From assembly GCA_933207985.1 (NCBI GenBank), contig OW240912.1:112543888-112607887 (forward strand): a DNA stretch of 64,000 nt. Reading direction: 5' to 3'. Every line of letters begins with the position of its first letter. Within the stretch, counting starts at the first letter, position 1. The DNA comes from Pelobates cultripes (taxonomy: Eukaryota > Chordata > Amphibia > Anura > Pelobatidae). Both the position numbers and the translations under genes were made by a program. Under the pieces are notes generated by a model. That model was not told the origin of the DNA. It ran no database searches and saw nothing but the letters and a program-made list of their open reading frames with translations. This document shows positions 1-11,042 of this stretch, one piece after another.

Positions 1-258
1 ATTTCATCAACTTCAACTCTCTGATTGTTTGACTATTTGAACCCGAAGAGTTGTGGTTGGAATTGCTCCCATGGATACACATTTAGACGCTTCATACTTT
101 GTGTGTTGGTGGCAACTACACTTATAGCCAGGGCTTGGAAACAAGCTTCGCTTCCAACTCTTAACATTATTCCAGAAAATACTCACTTCAAACTGAACAT
201 ATGAAGAAATTGCTCAAAATTGATGAATGAAAAGACAATTTCTTACACAGCAGTTTAA

Positions 259-330
259 CCCCTTAAGGACCAAACTTCTGGAATAAAAGGGAATCATGAC
301 ATGCCACACATGTCATGTGTACTAAAGGGG
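259..330. mobile_element. 72-bp MITE with CCCCTTAAGG termini
   Basis: A short inverted-repeat unit begins CCCCTTAAGGACC and ends in AAAGGGG. It is preceded by TTAA and followed by TTATTAA, as expected for a TTAA-targeting element (piggyBac or Kolobok type). The terminus matches the 2.1-kb element at 28084-30212, so both probably belong to one family. It has no coding capacity. Confidence 0.55.
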
Positions 331-390
331 TTATTAAACCTCCCAAGATCCCCCCTCCTCTTCAATGGATTATTGCACAATTCTCTAGAC

Positions 391-523
391 CAGTGGTTGC
401 CAACCCAGTCCTCATGGACCACCAACAATCCAGGATTAAAATATTTCCATGTTTCATTCCAATGGAGATAATGGAAAAACCGGGACTGTCAGTGGATCTT
501 AAAGACTTGTTTGGGAAACACTG
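391..523. mobile_element. 133-bp hAT-like MITE with 8-bp target duplication
   Basis: It starts CAGTGGTTGCCAA and ends TTGGGAAACACTG, imperfect terminal inverted repeats. The flanks are CTCTAGAC (383-390) and TTCTAGAC (524-531), an 8-bp duplication with one mismatch, the size hAT transposases make. The open frame across 315-641 is accidental: it runs through this element and the neighbouring MITE. Confidence 0.7.
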
Positions 524-531
524 TTCTAGAC

Positions 532-2322
532 TTTATGCTGAAGAATTGATTGACATGGCTGGGGGAAGAAACTTCAAACATGTTCTCCATCTGCTTTTCA
601 CAGTAGCAAACAAAGCGCATGTGTGGTGGTTGCTATGGTAACTCTGCGCAACTTCTAATGCTAGCTCGGGAATATAGGAATGGAGTGACTGACATCAGGC
701 ATGCAGGCAATGAAGCCAACATGTCATCGTCACACAGGAGGTTGCCCTTTTTGGGGAAGCGTCCCTAAACAGGGCAAACTAAAGAAAACTGCAGGCGGAG
801 TAAAGGGAATACTGGAGGTAGATGTTACAGAAGAGGAAATGGCGGCGCTAGATTGGAGGTAATGTGAGTGTATTAAAAAACTTTACCTTCATATATCATC
901 TTTCTCTGTGATATATAATGTATTGTATGTATTTGGGACGATCTTGATACATTTTAAAAATGGACGACAGGTTCCCTTTAAGGAATCCAGTGCGGGTTAT
1001 TTGTAGGACTATATTATTCTCAGGATGCAGAATAAAATGTGCGTCTCTGCCGGATACCTAGAAAGTTCATGGTTCAGTATGCAGACGATCTGGCTTCGGT
1101 TCAGCCTGGTTATTCCACAAGCTGTGCATTTTTTCTTCCTCCTGCAGCCGTTAACACATGCCAGGGCTGTGCCGTAGTCTGAGGAGTCTACTCCATGTTA
1201 CCATGTTACAATGTAAACACATGTTCAAATAGCAAGTGCTCTGGTACCTGATAGCCCAGCTCCTAACAGACGTGGTTTGCAGTTAACGCTACCTTTAGAC
1301 TCTGGCCCCAACAGAGCCCTAGCTGACATGAAGTTTTGCAGCTGAAGATATCCTCTGCAATAGACTCAGTTCACAGTAGATTGTTTTAGATAAGGATTTG
1401 GCTGAGAGTAATGGGTGTCATGTATAGTGTAGGTGTGTAAGAACTGACAGAGTGTCAGGAGTCAGGCCTATGAGTAACAGTGAAGACATGATGCGTAATA
1501 CAAAATAGTTGTTCCATTCCTCATCTAGTTAAAGCCCACTCACCAAAGGGGAAGACTGTTTCATCCTTTGAACCCTGTATCCCATTGCTCTGATCCATTC
1601 CCTGCACAGCATGAGCTATATAAGACTTTGGACAGATTATGAAATAGTGGCATTTGCCTTTTGTGACATAGGTTTGGGTACCGATGACTTCTGTTTTCAT
1701 CAAACCATTTGAAAATGCACTGTCACAAAATGTGGGACTCAACCCATGGCTTTGAAGCGTTATAAAAACAAAACAAAAAAACGTACCAGGTATGATGTTG
1801 AGTGTCCCTTTAAACAGACTCTGGTTTAGCCTAGATGACCCATGTTTCCATAAAAGGGTCCACTAACCCGAATGGTTTATGTGAATTATGGGCGACACCA
1901 AAACAAAAGAGATGATTGATGGAGGGAGGTGGGGTGGATTACTGATGGCTTGGGGACAGTCTCTAAATTGATTTTATTCACAGAACTAAGCAAGAGAGCT
2001 AAAAACAGAAGGAGCAGTTAAAAAAAAAACCTCTATTTATATAATATATTTGAATTAAATGTGAACCAAATGGTGGGAAAATTCTCCTGTTAGTGTACCG
2101 GAAAATAAAAACATAATTTTAGATTATATTGTGTAGCACACTGATTGACCCATTTTTGGGCCTTTTTTGTTGGTTCTTGTGATTCAGTTTCTGAATAAAA
2201 TGAAGTTAAAATGACTAGACATTCGACTGAACTTCCTGTGTTCAGAAAAATTAGATTTTTTTAAAAAAAGAATCACTTCGGACGAGTGCACGAGTATAGT
2301 TGTCTGGGAATTCCTCCAGGAA
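532..2322. other. No gene recognised
   Basis: This stretch holds no convincing coding exon, RNA gene or complete mobile element. A few fragments such as a CCCTTTAA near 1808 look like worn MITE ends. The open frame at 1521-1742 (minus) has no family signature. Confidence 0.5.
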
Positions 2323-2650
2323 GGCTGAGATTCCAGCCACTACCCACAATGTTCTGATTGGTGGAGACAGACTGAGATTCCAGCCACTACACAAAATGTT
2401 CTGATTGGTGGAGACAGACTGAGATTCCAGCCGCTACACACAATGTCCTGGTGGAGACAGGCTGAGATTCCAGTCGCTACACACAATGTTCTGATTGGTG
2501 GAGGCAGACTGAGATTCCAGACGCTACACACAATGTTCTCATCGGTGAAGGCAGGCTGAGATTCCAGCCGCTACACACAATGTTCTGATTGGTGGAGACA
2601 GGCTGAGATTCCATCCGCTACACACAATGTTTTGATTGGTGGAGACAATG
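2323..2650. repeat. 47-bp minisatellite, about 7 copies
   Basis: The unit contains CTGAGATTCCAGCC, ACACACAATG and TTCTGATTGGTGGAGACAGG, repeated about seven times with scattered substitutions and one short copy. Most units carry ATTGG, the reverse complement of a CCAAT box, so the array presents evenly spaced NF-Y-like motifs; any function is inference. Minus-strand open frames here are by-products of the repeat. Confidence 0.85.
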
Positions 2651-3540
2651 TATCTGCCTGGCTCAGGAAAGTTTGCAGTACCTGGAATTCTCCATATCTT
2701 GGTTACAATTAATCTTAAGGGATACAAAATGCATATCTTAGCTGTTTGAGCTTAAGGTGAACTGTGTGAGTGTGATTTAAACTATTCCACTACTGTATAC
2801 AATCTAAAAACGCAATAAATATGCATACATAGTAGCCACTTTTTATACTCATTAACAGGGCCGGACTGAGAAAAAAATTAGGCCCGGGCATTTTTCAATC
2901 AGAGCGGCCCCCTAAGAAGGGGGCGGGGCCAGAGAGTGTGTGTTTTGTCATCTCAAAGTGAGCATGTTGGTTCAATGCCCAGAGCTCCGCTGAAGAGCTC
3001 TGGCATTAGAAAAAGGCCCTGAATTTGTTCTGCGCAGCGCAAGCAAATGTAATAACATGCTTGCGCTGTGTTTGCTTTTAAATTGTCTCTGCTTTTAAAT
3101 TGCTTTTAAATTGTCTCTGGTGTCTCCACAAGTGTGATACCAGAGGACAAAAGGGCCAGGAAAGTGCATGGTGCATATGTTTGAAGCCTGCTTGTGGGAT
3201 TGCGTGTGTGTAGAGTGTGGTGTGGTATTGTGTAAATAGGTCAATTTAGTTTGTGTTTGTGGCTAGGGGCTGTAGAGAGTGTGTGTATAGGGGGCATAGT
3301 GTTATAGGGGATGTAGAGAGGGTGTGTTTAGAGAATGTTGTATGTGTTTGCTGACAAGGAATGTAGTGTGTGTGTGTGTGTAGGAGATCTACTGTGTAAA
3401 GGACCCAGTGTGTGTGTGTGTAGAGGATTAAGAGTGCATATAGGGTAAGGGATCTAGCGTGTATCTGGAGCGTAATGTGTGTAGTGGTGCAGTGTGAGGG
3501 GTGCTGTAGTGTGTGTGTATGTATATATGTATATATATAT

Positions 3541-3985
3541 TTGTGCTCGGAATTTAAATACGTAAAGGATAGTATCTGTGAGCAAAGTTGGTTGTGGTGT
3601 GCCGAAACCAACGTACGAGTGGGCCTGTAAATAAAAGAGGGCCCACCAAGGATAATGTATTTAAAACAGGGTGTAGGTGGGTGGGGACAATCAGCTGAGC
3701 GGCAGCGGTGAGTAGGGGCTGGGCGTTTAAGTAGGGGACTTACTCCTCCCACAAATTCAGGCCTAATGGCCTTTCTACTTGTGCTTGGAATTTAAATACG
3801 TAAAGGATAGTATCTGTGAGCAAAGTTGGTTGTGGTGTGCTGAAACCAACGTACGAGTGGGCCTGTAAATAAAAGAGGGCAAAAGATAAATTCGAGAAAA
3901 TACACACTTTATTGCATTTTACAAGACCAGGTTCCTGAAAGCTTGGCGAAGTTCTTTCTCCGGTTGTGGAATATATGCGTTATAT
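3541..3985 (-). mobile_element. 3' end of an Ngaro (DIRS-order) retrotransposon, B1-A2-B2 arrangement
   Basis: Two 102-bp direct repeats, 3541-3642 and 3779-3880, differ at about two positions. They flank a 136-bp block whose minus strand begins with the imperfect palindrome GGCCATTAGGCC. This B-A-B arrangement is the right end of a split-direct-repeat element; the missing A1 would lie at the far 5' end. An AATAAA lies on the minus strand inside the internal part (about 3905-3912). The same A and B blocks occur in the larger copy at 38712-41355. No tyrosine recombinase or reverse transcriptase is retained here. Confidence 0.75.
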
Positions 3986-4224
3986 ATATAGAATGCGGCC
4001 GGGTTGTGTCCGAGCTTAGATAACAGGGTTCTCACGTGTAACATAAATTATATATTATATATATATATATTTGGACGTATTGTATGTGTGAGGGGCGCAG
4101 TGTGTGTGTGTAAGAGGGGTGCTGTGTGTGAGGGTGTTTTTATCTGCTGTCACATTCTAGGTTTCTAATTTTCTTTGTCTATTAACTCACTGAAGGTTAT
4201 TTTATATATATATGTGTGTGTGTG

Positions 4225-5217
4225 TGCGCTGTATATGTGTGGAAGTGTGCTGTGTGTGTGAGTGAGGATGCTGTGTGTGTCTGGGGGTGCACTGTGTGTG
4301 TCTGGGGGTGCGCTGTGTGTGTCTGGGGGTGCGCGGTGTGTGTCTGAGGGTGCTGTGCGTGTCTGAGGGTGTTGTGTGTGTTTGAGGGTGCTGTGTGTGT
4401 CTTGGTGCTGGGGGTGTCTGGGGGTGTGCTGTGTGTATCTGGGGGTGCGCTGTGTGTGTCTGAGGGTGTGCTGTGTGTGTCTGAGGGTGCTGTGTGTGTC
4501 TGAGTGTGCTGGGGGTGTCTGTGGGTGTGCTGTGTGTGTCTGGGGATGTGCTGTGTGTGTCTGGGGGTGTGCTGTGTGTGTCTGAGGGTGCTGTGTGTCT
4601 GGGTGCTGTGTGTGTCTGGGGGTGCTGTGTGTCTGGGGTGCTGTGTGTGTCTGGGTGCTGCTGTCTGGGTGCTGTGTGTGTTTGGGGGTGCTGTGTGTGT
4701 GTGTCTGAGGGTGCTGTGTGTCTGAGGGTGCTGTGTGTGGGGCTGCTGTGTCTGTCTGGGTGCTGTGTGTGTTTTGGGGGAGCTGTGTGTGTCTGGGTGC
4801 TGTGTGTGTTTTGGGGGAGCTGTGTGTGTCTGGGTGCTGTGTTTGTTTGGGTGCTGTGTCTGGGGGTGCTGTGTCTGTCTGGGGGTGCTGTGTCTGTCTG
4901 GGTGCTGTGGAGTGTTTGGGTGCTGTGTGTGTGTCTGGGGTGCTGTGAGTGTTTGGGGGTGCTGTGAGTGTTTGGGGGTGCTGTGTCTGGGGGTGCTGTG
5001 TCTGTCTGGGTGCTGTGTGCTGTGTGTGTTTGGGGGTGCTGTGTGTGTGTGTCTGAGGGTGCTGTGTGTCTGAGGGTGCTGTGTGTGGGGCTGCTGTGTG
5101 TGTCTGGGTGCTGTGTGTGTTTGGGGGTGCTGTGTGTTGTCTGGGTGCTGTGTGTTTTCTGGGTGCTGTGAGTGTTTGGGGGTGCTGTGTGTGTCTGGCT
5201 GCTGTGTCTGGGGGTGT
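4225..5217. repeat. G-rich minisatellite (GTGCTGTGTGTGTCTGGGG units)
   Basis: About 1 kb of imperfect 14-20-bp units built from GTGCTGTG and TGTCTGGGGG. The plus strand is almost free of A and rich in GGGG runs, so it could form G-quadruplexes. Long overlapping Cys/Val/Leu/Gly-only open frames are artefacts of the repeat. Confidence 0.9.
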
Positions 5218-5390
5218 GAATGTATTTTTTATTTAAATTTAAATATCTTTATTTTATTAATAAAAAAAAATTATATCCCCCCCCCCCTCCCTTCTTACTC
5301 TTATCCTGGGAGGGGAGGAGGAGATCCGTTCTGTCTGGGGGTGGGACCATACTGCCATCCTTCCCTGGTGGTCCAGTGGTGAGAGTGAAC

Positions 5391-5421
5391 TCTCGCGAGA
5401 TCTGAGCGTTGCTGTGGTAAC
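5391..5421. promoter_or_regulatory. TCTCGCGAGA motif plus X-box-like site inside a hAT element
   Basis: TCTCGCGAGA (5391-5400) is the CpG-promoter palindrome bound by BANP. GTTGCTGTGGTAAC (5408-5421) resembles the RFX X-box. The same pair occurs in the unrelated-looking hAT element at 10923-10969. The motifs are seen; that they act as promoter or enhancer here is inference. Confidence 0.4.
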
Positions 5422-5424
5422 CGC

Positions 5425-5665
5425 GGCAACACTCAGAATCCCGCAAGAGGACCCGGCGGAGCTGCTTATTAGAGCTCCGCCGGTCCTCTCCTGCCTCTCT
5501 CTCTCCCTCACCCAGCCGGCGGCCGTCAGTAACTGCCTGTGGGCCGGTGAGGGAGATCTGTGATCTCCCCACCGGCCCATGAAGGCGTACAGCAGGGCCG
5601 GCGCTCGGGTAGCGCTGGCCCTGCAGGAGCTGGCCGGGGAGATCCTGTGATCTCCCCTGCCGGCC
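5425..5665. repeat. Cluster of GC-rich hairpins
   Basis: Successive short inverted repeats include GGCGGAGCTG/AGAGCTCCGCC around 5457-5482, GGCCGGTGAGGGAGATC/GATCTCCCCACCGGCC around 5535-5578 and GCCGGGGAGATC/GATCTCCCCTGCCGGC around 5632-5664. They sit just inside the right end of the hAT-like element. Overlapping minus-strand open frames come from the GC richness. Confidence 0.65.
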
Positions 5666-5794
5666 TCGGCCCCACAGCCATCGCGGCACACCGGCATTTG
5701 CCCGGTATGCCCGAAGGCCAGTCCGGGCCTGCTCATTAATAATGTTGCATAGGACACCAGCATGGATTCAGTAAGGTGCTGAAAAAATGTGTTT

Positions 5795-6235
5795 AAGATT
5801 CAGATATTGACATATGATCACACAATTACTGCAAACTCATGCTGTAAACGTTCTGATCCACCATATCCCAGAGGTGCTTAATTGGATTGAGATGCAGTGT
5901 TTGTGGAGGACTTTCGATCACACTGAACTACTCGTCATATTGCTGGAAACAGGAGGAGATGACATTGACTGTGATGTGGAACATTATCCTGCAGAAAATA
6001 GTCATTAGAAAATGGGTGAACCAAGGCTATAAAGGGATAGCGTCCAGGAAGTCTGTGGCAATGGAACAGAACTCAGTTTATATTATGGAGCCTGATTTGT
6101 TCAACGAAAATGTTCTCCACATCATTATACCATCACCAGCAGCCGCAGCAGTTCCCTTAAGTCATGGTGGATCCATGAATTAATGTTGTTTCTGCCAAAT
6201 ACTGCCGCTTCCATCAATACATCACATCAGACATA
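5795..6235 (-). mobile_element. Decayed Tc1-like transposon remnant
   Basis: Segments such as GTTCTGATCCACCATATCCC, AATTGGATTGAGATG, GGAACATTATCCTGC and GGATCCATGAATTAATGTTG match, from general knowledge, the antisense of a widespread vertebrate Tc1-like transposase. The frame is broken and no terminal repeats remain. It is a different subfamily from the element at 6981-8593. Confidence 0.5.
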
Positions 6236-6243
6236 GAGATAAA

Positions 6244-6750
6244 AAGGACACTATAGTACCAAAACAACTTTAGCTTAATGAAGCAGTTTTTGTGTACAGA
6301 TCATGCCTCTGAAGTCTCAGTGCTCAATTCACTGCCAATTCAATTATGCAGTCCTGGTCACACCTCCCATGGCTATGACTCACACAGTCTGTATGGGAAA
6401 AAATGGTTTCCCTTTCAATCATATAGTAACTTGCATTAAAATTCTGTATTAGCAGCTCTCTAAATTGAACTTTAATTACATACAGGAGACTCCTGCAGGG
6501 TCTAGCAAGCTATTAATAGAGGAGGAGTTAAGAAAGCCTATATATATGTATAAACATTAACTGACTCTTTACAGGAAGTGTTTAGGAAGGCTGTATATGT
6601 CACATGCAAGCAGGTGTGGTTTGGGTTGCATAAACAAAGAAATTTAAATCCTAAATGGTAGAAAATTGAGCAGTGAGATTGCAGGTGCAAGATCTATATA
6701 CCAAAACTCCACCATTTAGCTAAAGTTATATTGCTGACTATAGTGTCCCA
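6244..6750. mobile_element. Degraded MITE of the ACACTATAG family
   Basis: It begins AGGACACTATAGTACC and ends GACTATAGTGTCCC, inverted ends shared with the TTAA-flanked MITEs at 41961-42412 and 48925-49360. The TTAA duplication is no longer clear. The interior has no coding frame. Confidence 0.6.
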
Positions 6751-6804
6751 TGATTTGCAGTTTTTCTGGCCCAGATTGTAGCCTCAGTTTGCTGTTATAT
6801 AATA

Positions 6805-6807
<3 letters not shown>

Positions 6808-6844
<37 letters not shown>

Positions 6845-6881
6845 CATATACACACATATATATACATACATACACACGTAT

Positions 6882-6928
<47 letters not shown>

Positions 6929-6968
6929 ATATGTATACATATATATATATATATACACACACACATAT
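6808..6968. repeat. Compound TG/TA microsatellite
   Basis: Alternating (TG)n and (TA)n tracts with a long uninterrupted (TG)n near 6888-6924. Tyr/Ile/Cys/Val-only open frames on both strands here are artefacts. The tract directly abuts the Tc1 element, which inserted at a TA. Confidence 0.95.
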
Positions 6969-6980
6969 TATAATTATATA

Positions 6981-8593
6981 CAGTATCTCACAAAAGTGAG
7001 TACACCCCTCACATTTTTGTAAATATTGTATTGTATCTTTTCATTTGACAACACTGAAGAAATGACACTCTGCCACAATGTGAAGTAGTAAGTGTACAGC
7101 CTATGTAACAGTGTAAATTTGCTGTCCCATCAAAATAACTCAGCACACAGCCATTAATGCTTAAGCCGTTGGCAACAAAAGTGAGTACACCCCTAAGTGG
7201 AAATGTCCAAATTTGGCCCAAAGTGACAATATTTTGTGTGGCCCCCATTATTTTCCAGCACTGCCTTAACCCTCATGGGCATGGAGTTCACTAGAGCTTC
7301 ACAGGTTGCCACTGGAGTCCTCTTCCACTCCTCCATGATGGATGTTAGAGACCTTGCGCTCCCCCACCTTCCGTTTCAGGATGCCCCACAAATGTTCAGT
7401 AGGGTTTAGATCTGGAGAAATGCTTGGTCAGCCCATCACCTTTACCTTCAGCTTCTTTAGCAAGGCAGTGGTCGTCTTGGAGGTGTGTTTGGGGTCGTTA
7501 TCATGTTGGAATACTGCCCTGCGGCCTACTCTTCGAAGGGAGGGGATCATACTCTGCTACAGTATGTCACAGTATATGTTGGCATTCATGGTTCCCTCGA
7601 TGAACTGTAGCTCCCCAGTGGGTGCAGCACTCATGCAGGCCCAGACCATGACACTCCCACCACCATGCTTGACTGTAGGCAAGACACACTTCTGTATGTA
7701 CTCTTCACCTGGTTGCTGTCACACACGCTTGGCACCATCTGAAACAAATAAGTTTATATTGGTCTCATCGGACCACAGGACATGGTTCCAGTAATCTGCT
7801 TGTTTTCAGCAAACTGTTTGCAGGCTTTCTTGTGCATCATCTTTAGAAGAGGCTTCCTTCTGGATGACAGCCATGCAGACCAATATGATGCAGTGTGCGG
7901 CCTATGGCCTGAGCACTGACAGGCTGAACCCCCACCCCTTTAACCTCCGTAGCAATGCTGGCAGCACTCATACATCTATTTCCCAAAGACAACCTCTGGA
8001 TATGACACTGAGCACGTGCACTCAACTTCTTTAGACGACCATAGCAAGGCCTGTTCTGAGTGGAACCTATCCTGTGAAACCGCTGTATGGTCTTGCCCAC
8101 CATGCTGCAGCTCAATTTTAGGGTCTTGGCAATCTTCTTATAGCCTAGGCCATCTTTATGTAAAGCAACAATTCTTTTTTTTCAGATCCTCAGAGAGTTC
8201 TTTGCCACGAGGTGCCATGTTGAACTTCCAGTGACCAGTATGAGAGAGTGTGAGAGCGATAACACCAAATTTAACACACCTGCTCCCCATTCACACCTGA
8301 GACCTTGTAACACTAACGAGTCACATGACACCGGGGAGGGAAAATGGCTAACTGGGGCCCAATTTGGACATTTCCTCTTAGAGGTGTACTCACTTTTGTT
8401 GCCAATGATTTAGACATGAATGGCTGTGAGTTTAGTTATTTTGAGGGGACAGCAAATTTACACTGTTATACGGGCTGTAAACTTACTACTTTACATTGTA
8501 GCAGAGTGTCATTTCTTCAGTGTTGTCACATGAAAAGATATAATAAAATATTTACAAAAACGTGAGGGGTGTACTCACTTTTGTGAGATACTG
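6981..8593 (-). mobile_element. Full-length but inactive Tc1/mariner element with IR/DR ends
   Basis: The ends read CAGTATCTCAC and GTGAGATACTG, flanked by TA on both sides (6979-6980, 8594-8595). The inverted repeats extend for over 200 bp. Each contains a second copy of the AAAAGTGAGTACACCCCT-like motif (near 6991 and 7181 on the left, mirrored near 8383 and 8566), which is the IR/DR arrangement in which transposase binds two sites per end. Length (1613 bp) is normal for the family. The transposase frame, on the minus strand, is broken. Confidence 0.92.
7240..8218 (-). pseudogene. Tc1-like transposase, frameshifted
   Basis: A DDE transposase gene for cut-and-paste transposition. The minus-strand start ATG at 8218 opens MAPRGKELSEDLKKR-like sequence, the usual N-terminus with helix-turn-helix region. 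The frame then shifts in an A-run (8 T on the plus strand, 8175-8182), consistent with one inserted base, because the next open segment (8115 down to 7843, including SCSMVGKTIQRF) lies one frame away. That segment also ends early, near GLHGCHPEG, where a further indel is likely. The C-terminal catalytic part is scattered over other frames down to about 7240. It sits centrally between the inverted repeats at 6981 and 8593. No functional product is expected. Confidence 0.85.
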
Positions 8594-8595
8594 TA

Positions 8596-9675
8596 TATCC
8601 GCCTGGATCCGCCAGTGTGTCTGACATCAACAATCATTCTAAGGTCTAACTCACTTGGTTCACATTACTTCCCCAATCTGATGTTGAGTCTAAACAACTG
8701 AACGTCTTGAGCGTGTGCGCTTTCTTCCAATAACATTAAAAGAACACTCAAAGCACCATCACCACTATAACCTTGATCCCACTGGGCTGCAGTGGTTATG
8801 GTAGTTGTAGTATTTCCTCAACAAACAAAAGTTTACCTGCTAAATTGGCCACTTAGTGTATAATTATATGTATAAAGATGGATAGTTAAATACTGTAAGA
8901 ACCTACAATAACAAGCTTTAATGGAGCGCACCCACTTGTTATATTGTCGGGAGTGCCCTGGTCCCCCATGCAATGTGTTTGTTACTAAACGGTTAAAGTA
9001 AACGGTTGAGTAACTAAATGGCTATGTCTGACAGTGCAGGAGTTAGCTGATTGGATGAGTGCAATCAATTAACACTCTCAGCAGATGAGCTGGTCCTGCA
9101 CTACCAAGCAGGAGGTTCTGGCACTCTTGAAGGGTGAGAGGAGGTGGAGAGTGGCGCCCATAGAACTGAAGGTAAGAAGTCATAACATTCTAAAACAGTT
9201 TGACTACTTAGACTGGGTGGTGGGCACTCTAGTAGTTATAGTGTTGATAAGTGAGTTTGTTTGATGGCTTCATTTTCAACCAATTAATCTTTCAGCTCCT
9301 ATGGGTAAGACTCCACCTGGAACAATGATGCTTAATCTAAATTTATTTTGGACAATCAATTAAAATTCCTAACACTCCGCAAACAACTTCTTAGAGGAAC
9401 ATCAAATATCACCAGCTGGGTGAATCTGGAGTCACGGAGCATGCAATATTCACATGTATGTAAACAAAGGATAATGTCTGAGCTACAGTGCTTGGTATCA
9501 GACAAGTCACATGGTCCTTCGCTAGTTGTTCACACTACTGGGGATTATATGGAGAAAAGCTGGCAAAGAGTTATGTGGGTGGATGACCATTTAGGCAGAA
9601 TAATAAATACAATTCCCTATATATTTTAAGTAACTATTTTAAACAGGGAATGGTGGAACACTGATCATAATTTTA
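8596..9675. other. No gene recognised
   Basis: AT-rich intergenic sequence. A MITE-like end (TTAAAAGAACACTC near 8737) is visible without a convincing partner. The short open frame at 9348-9629 has no recognisable domain. Confidence 0.45.
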
Positions 9676-9980
9676 GAACAAAATAGCTGAAATGTGAAAA
9701 AATTCAGCAACTCGTCTATTTAAGATGAGCAATGTTAAAGTCTATTGTCCACAATTCTTATTTTGGTGAACAAAACTCAGAGTGCTTTTATGGAGTCCTT
9801 GGAATGTCCACTCCAACCTAATCTATGTCTGTCCTACCTGTATTTTGTTTGTCCCGTCCCCCCACATAGCCTTGTATGTGTTAGAGAATTTGATGGGTTG
9901 TGCATTATTGAAGCTGAGCCTAGCAATGCCTTAAATATAAATACAGCACTGCTAACAGTGATATTGACAGGTAAGTAGAT
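9676..9980. repeat. Left copy of a local tandem duplication (D1)
   Basis: Segments from AGCTGAAATGTGAAAAAATT to GGTAAGTAGAT recur at 11174-12120 with a few percent divergence. D1 lacks the 21-bp minisatellite: it jumps from GGAGTCCTTGGAA to TGTCCACTCCAACC, as if the array had been deleted. A hAT-like element inserted at its right end. Confidence 0.75.
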
Positions 9981-10084
9981 CAGGGGTCAAGTCCTTGGGG
10001 AAAAAGTGTGGGAACTCATCCAAGATTCCCCCCCCCCACCCCCCCCCTAATTTTTTTTTTTTTTATATACACTCCTATGCATAT

Positions 10085-10720
10085 AGTGCAGTGCAGGGTG
10101 TGTATAAAGAATGTAGTGTCTTTGTAGTGAATGCAGAGTATGAATAATAATGAATGTAGTGTGTTTGTAGTGAGCGCAGAGTGTGTATAATGAATGTAGT
10201 GTGTTTGTAGTGAGTGCAGTGTGTATAATGAATGTAGTGTGTTTGTAGTGAGCGCAGAGTGTGTATAATAAATATAGTGTGTTTGTAGTGAGTGCAGAGT
10301 GTGTATAATGAATGGAGTGTGTTTGTAGTGAGTGCAGTGTGTATAATAAATGCAGTGTGTTTGTAGTGAGTGCAGTGTGTGTATAATGAATGCAGTGTGT
10401 GTAGTGAGTGCAGTGTGTATAATCAATGTAGTGTGTTTGTAGTGAGTGCAGAGTGTGTATAATGAATGTAGTATGTTTGTAGTGAGTGCAGAGTGTGTAT
10501 AATGAATGCAGTGTGTGTAGTGAGTGCAGTGTGTATAATGAATGTAGTGTGTTTGTAGTGAGTGCAGAGTGTGTATAATGAATGTAGTGTGTTTTAGTGA
10601 GTGCAGAGTGTGTATAATGAATGTAGTGTGTTTGTAGTGAGTGCAGAGTGTGTATAATGAATGCAGTGTGTGTAGTGAGTGCAGTGTGTATAATGAATGG
10701 TGTATGTGTGGTGTGGTGTG
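10085..10720. repeat. 40-bp minisatellite (TAATGAATGTAGTGTG... unit)
   Basis: The unit contains AATGAATGTAGTGTGTTTGT and AGTGAGTGCAGAGTGTGTAT, total 40 bp, repeated about 15 times with shorter variants. The minus strand reads as a long HTHCIHY-type open frame that is only repeat translation. It lies inside a hAT-like element. Confidence 0.92.
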
Positions 10721-10897
10721 TGTGTGTGTGTGTGTGTATGTGTGCGCTTTTCCCCCCCCCCGATTTATGTGTGTGTATTTTTTTTTGTTTTATGCCCCCC
10801 TCCCTGCTTCTTACCTTGTCAGGGAGGGGGGAGATCGCCTGGTGGTCCGGTGGTATGGTGGAGGAAGCAAGGCGCTGCACACAGGGGCCCAGCACAC

Positions 10898-11042
10898 TCT
10901 GTGTTCCCTCTCCAGCTCTAACTCTCGCGAGACTCGCCTGCGTGCTGTGCGGAGCGTTGCCATAGTAACCCGTGGCAACGCTCTGACAGCCGCGGGTCTC
11001 GCGAATGTGAGCTGCAGCTGGAGAGGGAACACAGAGTGTGCT
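10898..11042. repeat. Imperfect palindrome in hAT element core
   Basis: Left arm segments CACTCTGTGTTCCCTCTCCA and GGAGCGTTGCC are mirrored by GGCAACGCTC and TGGAGAGGGAACACAGAGTG. The loop centre is near 10968. The arms contain TCTCGCGAGA and its partial mirror GGTCTCGCGAATG. Confidence 0.75.
10923..10969. promoter_or_regulatory. TCTCGCGAGA plus X-box-like site inside a hAT element
   Basis: TCTCGCGAGA lies at 10923-10932 and GTTGCCATAGTAAC, a good match to the RFX X-box, at 10956-10969. The same two motifs in the same order occur at 5391-5421 in another hAT-like element. Function is inferred only from motif identity. Confidence 0.45.

Larger units (their letters stand above)
2856..5731. mobile_element. 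Non-autonomous hAT-like element, 2.9 kb, with perfect 8-bp target duplication
   Basis: The left end reads CAGGGCCGGACTGAG and the right end GGCCAGTCCGGGCCTG. They are inverted repeats, flanked by identical CTCATTAA at 2848-2855 and 5732-5739. No transposase is visible. The interior is a mosaic: a TG-rich tract, a minus-strand Ngaro 3' end (3541-3985), a short CR1-like tail near 4139-4178, a G-rich minisatellite (4225-5217) and a GC-rich module of hairpins (5391-5665). The same termini define the elements at 51138-54284 and 61093-63991. Confidence 0.85.

Noticed and set aside
4376..5382. Overlapping Cys/Val-rich open frames
   Set aside because: They translate a G-rich minisatellite in three frames; no start context, domain or flanking exon.
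10016..10895. 282-codon minus-strand HTHCIHYTHS-type frame
   Set aside because: Pure translation of a 40-bp minisatellite inside a hAT-like element.
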